The position numbers and the translations under genes are program-made. The notes under the pieces are model-generated. The model saw only the letters and a list, made by a program, of their open reading frames with translations. It did no database searches and was not told where the DNA came from. A DNA stretch of 9,932 bases from Calditrichaceae bacterium (GTDB lineage Bacteria; Calditrichota; Calditrichia; Calditrichales; Calditrichaceae), in assembly GCA_030592985.1 (NCBI GenBank), contig JAUVIB010000083.1, positions 1 through 9,932 on the forward strand, in the 5' to 3' direction. Position 1 is the first letter of the stretch; each line of letters begins with the position of its first letter. Below are positions 1 through 5,528 of the stretch, piece after piece.

Positions 1-37
1 AATTAAAAATTTACTTATTTTGGAAAGGTCTTAAAAA

Positions 38-45
38 AAAGGATA
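38..45 (+). promoter_or_regulatory. Shine-Dalgarno for the 49-864 gene
   Basis: The purine-rich AAAGGATA sequence lies about 4 nt before the ATG at 49. It supports that ATG as the start and not a later one. No convincing -35/-10 pair can be called in the 37 bases upstream, because the window begins there. Confidence 0.55.
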
Positions 46-48
46 ATT

Positions 49-864
49 ATGCGATATTTGCTGATTTTTTCACTCTGCATTATCACTAGTATAGAAGCTC
101 AGGTCAATAATTTTGATGAACGGAATTTTTTCAAAAAAGTACGTGATTCTTATTACACGCTGGCGGATGATAATGTTAATAATTTTACTGCTCTGGTAAC
201 CAATGTCTCTCTCGAAAAGTTTGCGCAGGATACCTGGGAAAATTCCGAAATTTTTCCAATTCAGATGATCTGGTTTGCTCCTGATCGCCTGTTTCTGTCT
301 CAACAGGGAGTCCCCACACTGCCAAAAGATAAATACGGTGAATACCAGCAGCAGATAGCGGATCTGAATCAACAGGTTAAGGGGCTTATGTTCGATTTGC
401 AACGCTTCTTTTTTAAGGGAATCTATAACAGTTTGAGTGATGATTATGAAATTAGTTTTCATGATGAAGAAACGGTGGAAATTAAGTATGTTTTCGATTC
501 CGGAGTGGAAGAAACTCATATCAAATATATTTTCGGGCTTAACGGACTATGTGTAAAAATCGAAACCACCTACCCGTCACAAAATAAAGTAATTATTACC
601 AAGCCCTCATTCCGAGCTGTGAAAACGAAATGGTTATGCAATGGATGGACGATACAAACGGTTGAAAATGAAAAAATTACCGGCGGATTTATAATTTCAT
701 TGAAAAATAAAATAAAAAATGATTACTGGGTACCAATAAATATTCAAATTGATGTTCAAAAATCTGAAAAGCAGGGTGTAATTTTTTCTGATATTATAAA
801 AATTAGGAATTATCTCTTCAATCAACCTATAGAATATATTAACCAGCCTAAGAAGGTCGATTAA
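49..864 (+). CDS. Secreted protein of unknown function
   Basis: This 271-residue protein starts with a short Sec signal peptide: a hydrophobic core at residues 3-14 and a likely cleavage after Ala17 in SIEAQ. It should therefore be exported to the periplasm or outer surface. The mature part is hydrophilic and mixed alpha/beta. It has a helical N-terminal stretch (about 22-60), a charged coil-prone stretch (about 95-123) and a beta-rich C-terminal half. Cys168 and Cys197 could form a disulfide. The size, signal peptide and beta-rich pattern loosely recall periplasmic lipid or lipoprotein carriers of the LolA type, but no diagnostic motif is seen and I do not assign a function. Its 3' end overlaps the 3' end of the anti-sigma gene on the other strand by 17 nt. 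The ATG is preceded by an AAAGGATA Shine-Dalgarno. Confidence 0.85.
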   Translation: MRYLLIFSLCIITSIEAQVNNFDERNFFKKVRDSYYTLADDNVNNFTALVTNVSLEKFAQDTWENSEIFPIQMIWFAPDRLFLSQQGVPTLPKDKYGEYQQQIADLNQQVKGLMFDLQRFFFKGIYNSLSDDYEISFHDEETVEIKYVFDSGVEETHIKYIFGLNGLCVKIETTYPSQNKVIITKPSFRAVKTKWLCNGWTIQTVENEKITGGFIISLKNKIKNDYWVPINIQIDVQKSEKQGVIFSDIIKIRNYLFNQPIEYINQPKKVD

Positions 865-1099
865 TAATTTTTATAATATCAAATTTTGGCGTTTCACTTA
901 CTGGAATATTGGCTGCCTTTGATTGAATATATTCTTTCAATTTTAGTTCAAAACTGATTTTTTTATCACATGGAAGACAATACTCCAGATGTTCCTCGAA
1001 TAACTTCTTTTGCTCATCAGTTAGCTCATTATCTATATATTGCTGATATAAATCTTCTATCTCCCCGCAATCATATCTTTTTTTACTGTTTGGCGTCAT
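848..1099 (-). CDS. Zinc-binding anti-sigma factor, RsrA-like (ZAS/zf-HC2)
   Basis: This cytoplasmic protein of 83 residues should bind and inhibit the ECF sigma factor encoded just upstream. With the chosen start, Cys11, His37, Cys41 and Cys44 form the ZAS motif (H-x3-C-x2-C plus an N-terminal Cys). These are the same positions as the zinc ligands reported for Streptomyces RsrA, which releases SigR when oxidised. There are only three cysteines and no transmembrane segment, so it is a soluble ZAS protein, slightly shorter than RsrA. The frame is open back to an ATG at 1162, but the ATG at 1099 is preferred: GAGAGG lies 11 nt before it, it overlaps the sigma stop by 17 nt (translational coupling), and it gives the family-like N-terminus. 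An ATG at 1108 has the same Shine-Dalgarno only 2 nt away, which is too close. Redox sensing is inferred from the family; direct metal or other stress sensing remains possible. Confidence 0.85.
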   Translation of the reverse strand: MTPNSKKRYDCGEIEDLYQQYIDNELTDEQKKLFEEHLEYCLPCDKKISFELKLKEYIQSKAANIPVSETPKFDIIKIINRPS

Positions 1100-1658
1100 C
1101 GGTAACATATCCTCTCGTTTTTGCGTAATTCCATAGCTGTCTTTGTAAAAGTTTTCTCCCACGATGAAGTCGAGACATGATGGTACCTAATGGGGCATTG
1201 ATGATGTTTGCAATTTCATTATATGAAAATCCTTCAACATCACATAATAATACAACCAGTCTGAAATGATATGGTAAACTTTCCAAAGCATTTTTTATGT
1301 CATCTTCAAAAAAATTATCCAAAAAATCTTCTTTGGACATCTCCTGAAGACTCGTTGTATTATCTAAACGCTTATAAAGGAAAAATTCTTCCATATCATC
1401 ATAACTAACTTTCTGAGGCTGTTTAATAGCCTTTCGGTAAGCGGTTATAAAGGTGTTAACCAATATACGGAAAATCCAGGCACGAAAGTTTGTACCTTCT
1501 TTAAACTGTCCTAATGCACGGTAGGCTTTAAATAAAGTTTCCTGGACAAGATCCTCCGCATCCTGCGGATTATGCGTCATACGTAATGCCGTACTATACA
1601 TAGATGATAGATGTGATTCTATCATTGTCGAAAATACCTGCTGCTCTTCTTTTGCCAA
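1083..1658 (-). CDS. ECF RNA polymerase sigma factor, SigR-like (ECF12-type)
   Basis: This 191-residue alternative sigma factor has the two ECF domains. Sigma-2 covers about residues 10-80, with DAEDLVQETLFKAYRAL at 33-49 and the -10 recognition segment GTNFRAWIFRILVNTF at 55-70. Sigma-4 covers about 120-175, with the helix-turn-helix FSYNEIANIINAPLGTIMSR at 144-163. The FRAW...NTFI...YRK block, the DVEGFSYNEIA helix and the tail ending YAKTRGYV closely follow Streptomyces SigR. With the RsrA-like partner overlapping its 3' end, it fits the thiol-oxidative-stress ECF12 group. The start is a TTG with a strong AAAGGAG 5 nt upstream; the first internal ATG (codon 12) has no such site. The targets cannot be told from this window, but autoregulation is likely. 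Confidence 0.93.
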   Translation of the reverse strand: MAKEEQQVFSTMIESHLSSMYSTALRMTHNPQDAEDLVQETLFKAYRALGQFKEGTNFRAWIFRILVNTFITAYRKAIKQPQKVSYDDMEEFFLYKRLDNTTSLQEMSKEDFLDNFFEDDIKNALESLPYHFRLVVLLCDVEGFSYNEIANIINAPLGTIMSRLHRGRKLLQRQLWNYAKTRGYVTDDAKQ

Positions 1659-1663
1659 AACTT

Positions 1664-1670
1664 CTCCTTT
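1664..1670 (-). promoter_or_regulatory. Strong Shine-Dalgarno fixing the TTG start of the sigma gene
   Basis: On the minus strand this reads AAAGGAG, 5 nt from the TTG codon at 1658-1656. It is the best ribosome binding site in the window and is the reason to accept a TTG start. A strong site with a weak start codon may tune the sigma to anti-sigma ratio (inference). Confidence 0.75.
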
Positions 1671-1681
1671 AAAAATGAGTT

Positions 1682-1700
1682 CTAATTTTAAATAAATTAG
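1682..1700 (-). promoter_or_regulatory. Hairpin or operator in the sigma factor leader
   Basis: This is a perfect 7-bp inverted repeat (CTAATTT/AAATTAG) around a 5-nt centre, 11 nt upstream of the sigma Shine-Dalgarno. It could be a repressor half-site pair or a weak RNA hairpin in the leader. The stem is AT-rich, so chance is a real alternative. Confidence 0.3.
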
Positions 1701-1724
1701 AAATTCAAATCAAGTCACATAGAT

Positions 1725-1751
1725 ACCAGAGGGGTTTTATAAATTTATTCC
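1725..1751 (-). promoter_or_regulatory. Candidate ECF (SigR-type) autoregulatory promoter
   Basis: On the minus strand GGAAT (1751-1747) is followed after 19 nt by GGTAT starting at 1727. SigR-type promoters have GGAAT, 18-19 nt, then GTT. The -35 part matches and the spacing is right, but the -10 part is GGT or GTA, not GTT, so the match is partial. It would place transcription start roughly 45 nt upstream of the sigma Shine-Dalgarno. Confidence 0.3.
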
Positions 1752-1801
1752 TGCCTACGATAAATCATATTTAATGTTTCTATATGCAATAAGTTCAATA
1801 A

Positions 1802-2995
1802 TCAGGAATTTAAAATTATTCGGAAAATTGTTTTTTGTTTCGGTTTAGATTCTTTTAAAAATATTTTACCATGATGATAATCTTCAATAATTCGTTTAGC
1901 CAGACTCAAACCCAAACCCCATCCTCTCTTTTTTGTACTAAACCCCGGTTGAAAAATATTTTTCTTTTGATGAGGTAATATCCCTTTACCATTATCAGAA
2001 AAATCAATGTATACTTTTTTATCTTCCAGAATTTCTTTCACTTTGATATTTATTTCCCCTTCGTTATTATCAATGGCATCAATGGCGTTTTTAATCAAAT
2101 TTTCTATAACCCATTCAAACAAATCAACATTAATATCCACTAAAGGATAGGACTCAAATTCTTTAGTAAGAATGATTTTCTTATTCATATTTGGAAGCCG
2201 TTTCTGGAAATATATAATTACATCTGAAATAACATTCGTAATAGGCGTCGGTTTAAGGCCCGATGCTGAACCGATTTTTGAAAACCGTGATGCTACTTTA
2301 TTCAATCGAACCATATCATTTTCTATCTCTTTTATAGCGTTTTCCTTAATGGAATCATCATGCTTCATGAGTTCTAACCAACCGGAAATAGAGCTAAGAG
2401 GCGTACCTAATTGATGGGCAGTTTCTTTGGCCATACCTATCCAAATAAATTGCTGTTCACTGCGTTTTATATAAGAAAAGCCAAGATACCCTAATAATAT
2501 AAACAATAAGGCTGCTCCAACGGCTATATAGGGAAAATTTTTAAGTTTGTAAATGACCGGAGAATATCCGAAATAGTAATATCCTAAAATTCTATTCTGA
2601 TACTGAATTGCAATAGGATCATTTTCTTTTGCCATTTCCTTTAATATTTTTTCTATTTTTTCTTTATCATTTTCCGATAAAGTGCTTTTAGCTGCCGGTA
2701 TTCCGGGAATATTTTTCCAGCTTTGAGGAATAACGTTTTTATCGGTATAAATAATCGGGTAATCGGCACCCTGGATAACATCATTAAAAAAAAATTCCAC
2801 ATTAGTATTCGGGTCAGGATTGTTAATATTTTCTTCAAATATCTTTAGTCTGAATTTCAGATATTCCGTCGATTTTTCTTCTAATGAATTAACCAGTTTG
2901 TTGGAATAGAGTATAGCAGAAATAATTAATACTATCCCCAATATAAACAATAAACCTTTAAAACTGATTTTTCTTTTAAAAATAGATTTTGACAT
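1802..2995 (-). CDS. Membrane sensor histidine kinase (orphan)
   Basis: This 397-residue two-component sensor kinase sits in the inner membrane. TM1 is at about 13-31, a periplasmic sensor region spans about 32-150, TM2 is at about 154-176, and no clear HAMP domain follows. The HisKA domain carries the H-box AKETAHQLGTPLSS with the phosphoacceptor His194. The HATPase domain shows an N-box at 298-306 (ENLIKNAID), a G1 box DNGKG at 334-338, an F-box around 348-352 and a G2 box GWGLGLS at 358-364. All catalytic motifs are intact. The periplasmic part contains no Cys and no recognised ligand-binding motif, so the stimulus is unknown. No response regulator lies in the window, so its partner must be elsewhere. 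It is co-oriented with recQ (250 nt upstream) and the sigma gene (143 nt downstream), but the gaps argue against one tight operon. The ATG start has only a weak AAAGAA-type ribosome site. Confidence 0.93.
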   Translation of the reverse strand: MSKSIFKRKISFKGLLFILGIVLIISAILYSNKLVNSLEEKSTEYLKFRLKIFEENINNPDPNTNVEFFFNDVIQGADYPIIYTDKNVIPQSWKNIPGIPAAKSTLSENDKEKIEKILKEMAKENDPIAIQYQNRILGYYYFGYSPVIYKLKNFPYIAVGAALLFILLGYLGFSYIKRSEQQFIWIGMAKETAHQLGTPLSSISGWLELMKHDDSIKENAIKEIENDMVRLNKVASRFSKIGSASGLKPTPITNVISDVIIYFQKRLPNMNKKIILTKEFESYPLVDINVDLFEWVIENLIKNAIDAIDNNEGEINIKVKEILEDKKVYIDFSDNGKGILPHQKKNIFQPGFSTKKRGWGLGLSLAKRIIEDYHHGKIFLKESKPKQKTIFRIILNS

Positions 2996-3219
2996 TACGT
3001 TCTTTAATCATGAGATATAATAATGATTTATTCTCTGTAAGATAGATATTTTAAAATCGCCTCTGGCATTTGGTTATTGTTAAACAGTAACTATTTGTTA
3101 ATTAAATATTTGCCATAGCAAAGAGCTGCGAAAAAATAGTTTACAAAAAATTAATGTTATAAGCTAACTTTTTATAGATTACATTCCACTTGCCCCGCCT
3201 GCCTTTGCAGATCAAAATG
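2996..3219. other. Intergenic region between recQ and the histidine kinase gene
   Basis: This AT-rich spacer has no coding potential. Apart from the recQ-end stem-loop, it holds one near-perfect 7-bp inverted repeat at 3073-3091 (GTTATTG/CAGTAAC, 5-nt loop). That could be an operator for the kinase gene. No promoter can be assigned with confidence. Confidence 0.4.
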
Positions 3220-3247
3220 ATGCCATATTCCATATGAATAAGGCATT
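3208..3247 (-). terminator. Stem-loop directly after recQ, possible terminator
   Basis: On the minus strand, right behind the recQ stop codon, the arms 3246-3236 and 3230-3220 pair over 11 positions with one mismatch (ATGCCTTATTC with GAATATGGCAT) around a 5-nt loop. The following sequence has only a short run of four T, so intrinsic termination would be weak. It may instead protect the 3' end. It separates recQ from the kinase gene. Confidence 0.5.
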
Positions 3248-4700
3248 ACTCTGTTTCTTCAATATCATTATCGCAAGCCATACATTTATCCGGATATTTC
3301 AAACCAAAATAATCATGAATATATGCTTTACGGCAGTCTGCCGTTTTAACATAGAGCATCATTTTATATAATTTTTGCTGTTCATTTTTTAATTTTTTAT
3401 CTAAGTAATTCTGGGAAGAGAGTTCTTCGGGCAATTCGGATATTATGCGGATATTTTTCTGTTCGATGAATCCCTCCGTAACCTTCCAGCGGTCAAAGAG
3501 AGACAACGTCGTCTCTGTACGGAAATCATTACGATTTTTATAGGTAAGCTGTTCTTTTAGATAATCAATCCCCTCTGCATTAACACGTTCATTTTCCGAA
3601 AGAAGAATACCATAAGCGCGACTATAAAATTCATCCGTAGGATTATTCCATTTAATAAATTCCAGGTGTATGTTTAGATCTGTTTCATCATAAAGTAAGG
3701 TACAGTGTGAATCTTTTCCATCTCTGCCCGCCCGCCCGATCTCCTGGTAATAAGATTCTAATGAGCCGGGAATCTGTGCATGAATAACGAAACGAATATC
3801 CTCCTTATCGATTCCCATTCCAAATGCATTAGTTGCGAGAACAAGCTGATTTTTATTATCCATAAAATGTTCCTGCACCTGTTTGCGCATAGAAACATCT
3901 AAACGCCCATGGTATATTTGATGAGGAATCTTTTTTTTCTCTAACAATTCACTCATTCTCATCAGATCTTTAATAAGAGTAAAATAAATTATACCATTCC
4001 CTTTTACCATTTCTATCTTTTTTAAAACAGCCCCCAACTTTTCATCTTCCCCCCAAACATTCATCACTTCCAAAAATAAATTTGGGCGGTTAATACCCTC
4101 GTGATAAATATTAACATCTTTCGATTTTAATCCAAGCTGTAAGAGAATATCTTTTTGTACATCCGGCGTAGCTGTGGCAGTTAAAGCAATGGTAAGCGGA
4201 TTTCCGGCCATCTTTCTGAATTCCTTTAAACGGGTATAATCTGGTCTGAAATCGTGTCCCCATTGGCTAATACAGTGAGCTTCATCAACGGCAAACAAAC
4301 TAATAGCATAATTTTTTATCAAATCTACAAATTCCTTTTTACGGAATCTTTCCGGGGTTACATACAAGATTTTATATTTATTATCACGTATTCCTTTATA
4401 ACGTTTTTCCCGCTCTTTTTTGGTCAATGATGAATTGATAAAAGCAGCGTTAATTCCCCTTTTCGTTAAAGAGTCCACCTGGTCCTTCATTAAAGAAATT
4501 AACGGAGAGATAACTAACGTTAATCCCGGAAGTAGTAAAGCCGGCAATTGGTATAGAACAGATTTCCCCAAGCCGGTGGGCATAATGGTTAAAATGTGGC
4601 GGCCATTTAGGATGTCTTCAATTATTTCTCTTTGTTTTCCACGAAAAGTGGAATAACCGAAATAATTTTGTAGTTTCTCTTTTATATTCATATTATCCAT
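3246..4700 (-). CDS. recQ: RecQ-family ATP-dependent DNA helicase, short non-canonical form
   Basis: This cytoplasmic 3'-5' DNA helicase acts in recombination and replication-fork repair. The superfamily 2 motifs are clear: motif 0 with Gln23 (FRGKQREII), Walker A PTGLGKS at 41-47, DEAH at 139-142, TATAT at 174-178 and motif VI QEIGRAGRDG at 319-328. The canonical enzyme has about 600 residues with zinc-binding, winged-helix and HRDC domains. This one has 484 and lacks HRDC. About 128 residues separate motif VI from the first zinc cysteine (roughly 55 in E. coli RecQ). The extra part (about 380-425) looks like a helix-rich winged-helix-type insert. The zinc motif has Cys456, Cys473 and Cys476, but the fourth position is Asp479, and the protein ends five residues later. 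The start is either ATG 4700 or ATG 4691 (three codons on); neither has a strong Shine-Dalgarno. Assignment to RecQ is secure; the exact subfamily is not. Confidence 0.94.
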   Translation of the reverse strand: MDNMNIKEKLQNYFGYSTFRGKQREIIEDILNGRHILTIMPTGLGKSVLYQLPALLLPGLTLVISPLISLMKDQVDSLTKRGINAAFINSSLTKKEREKRYKGIRDNKYKILYVTPERFRKKEFVDLIKNYAISLFAVDEAHCISQWGHDFRPDYTRLKEFRKMAGNPLTIALTATATPDVQKDILLQLGLKSKDVNIYHEGINRPNLFLEVMNVWGEDEKLGAVLKKIEMVKGNGIIYFTLIKDLMRMSELLEKKKIPHQIYHGRLDVSMRKQVQEHFMDNKNQLVLATNAFGMGIDKEDIRFVIHAQIPGSLESYYQEIGRAGRDGKDSHCTLLYDETDLNIHLEFIKWNNPTDEFYSRAYGILLSENERVNAEGIDYLKEQLTYKNRNDFRTETTLSLFDRWKVTEGFIEQKNIRIISELPEELSSQNYLDKKLKNEQQKLYKMMLYVKTADCRKAYIHDYFGLKYPDKCMACDNDIEETE

Positions 4701-4744
4701 TTATTAATAATTTGCTCGTCAAACGAAATTTAAGAGATAATCAT

Positions 4745-5482
4745 TTGAAATCAAAAAAAGAGAAATTGTTCTTTGCTTTAGCAGCCTTTTTTATCACTAA
4801 TGCCATAATCGCAGAAATAATCGGAGGAAAACTTCTTGTTTTGGGTTCATCTGATTTTCAATTTACTCTAAACCTCGGATTTTTTTCAACACAGATCGGC
4901 CCATTTATACTAAGTGTCGGTGTCATTCCATGGCCCATTGTTTTTCTTTCTACTGATTTGATTAATGAATATTTCGGTAAAGCCGGCGTCCGCAGAATCA
5001 CCAATATGGGTGTTATTATGATAATATATGCTTTTATTATCATATTTCTTACCATGATTCCCAAAGCCGCAGAAGGGATCTCTCCGGTAAGTGACGCTTC
5101 TTATAATCAGGTACTTTTTCAATCTTTATGGATAATTGTAGGTTCTATAACCGCTTTTATTGTAAGCCAGATTGTTGATGTAGTTGTATTTCACATGTTT
5201 AGGAAGAAAACAGGCGGCAAACATTTATGGATGCGGGCAACCGGGTCTACGATTGTTTCCCAGTTTATTGACAGTGTGATTATTCTTGGTATTGCTTTTT
5301 ATCTGCCGGGGAAAATAACCCTGCCACAGTTTCTTGGATTCGTTTTAACCAACTATAGCTACAAAGTATTAATTGCTATTATTATCACTCCTCTTATTTA
5401 TCTTGGCCATGGATTGATTAATCGATATCTTGGCAAAGAATTGGCCGAGGAGATGATGGAAGAGGCGGCAAAAGTTAAATGA
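4745..5482 (+). CDS. yhhQ: YhhQ/DUF165-family queuosine precursor transporter
   Basis: This inner-membrane transporter of the VUT/DUF165 family takes up queuosine precursors (preQ0/preQ1) for tRNA modification. It has six or so hydrophobic segments. It also carries the family signatures FITNAIIAEIIGGKLL near the N-terminus, FLSTDLINEYFGK, the QIVDVVVFHMFRKKTGGKHL block with conserved Asp and His, and RATGSTIVSQFIDS. Length (245 residues from this start) is normal. There is no upstream in-frame ATG. The frame is open to a TTG at 4712, only 11 nt from the recQ ATG, with no ribosome site. The TTG at 4745 is chosen because AAGAGA lies 7 nt upstream and the resulting N-terminus (LKSKKEKLFFALAAF) fits the family. 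No queuosine biosynthesis gene or preQ1 riboswitch is seen nearby. It is divergent from recQ and convergent with the GH127 gene. Confidence 0.9.
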   Translation: MKSKKEKLFFALAAFFITNAIIAEIIGGKLLVLGSSDFQFTLNLGFFSTQIGPFILSVGVIPWPIVFLSTDLINEYFGKAGVRRITNMGVIMIIYAFIIIFLTMIPKAAEGISPVSDASYNQVLFQSLWIIVGSITAFIVSQIVDVVVFHMFRKKTGGKHLWMRATGSTIVSQFIDSVIILGIAFYLPGKITLPQFLGFVLTNYSYKVLIAIIITPLIYLGHGLINRYLGKELAEEMMEEAAKVK

Positions 5483-5528
5483 CCTGTTTTACTTAACAAC
5501 GATGATTATTAACTAAAGTCTGGTAATG
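5483..5528. other. Convergent gap between yhhQ and the GH127 gene
   Basis: These are 46 AT-rich bases between two converging genes. No GC-rich hairpin followed by a T-run is visible on either strand, so no terminator can be called. Confidence 0.4.

Noticed and set aside
70..519. Long antisense open frame opposite the secreted protein gene
   Set aside because: It lies fully antisense to a gene with a signal peptide and a ribosome site, and its product is rich in Ile/Phe/Lys with no family-like motif; a shadow frame.
1100..1162. N-terminal extension of the anti-sigma protein from the ATG at 1162
   Set aside because: The 21 extra residues are fully inside the sigma gene, have no ribosome site, and would displace the RsrA-like zinc-site numbering.
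4701..4744. preQ1 riboswitch before the queuosine-precursor transporter
   Set aside because: The space to recQ is too small and no H-type pseudoknot sequence pattern is visible.
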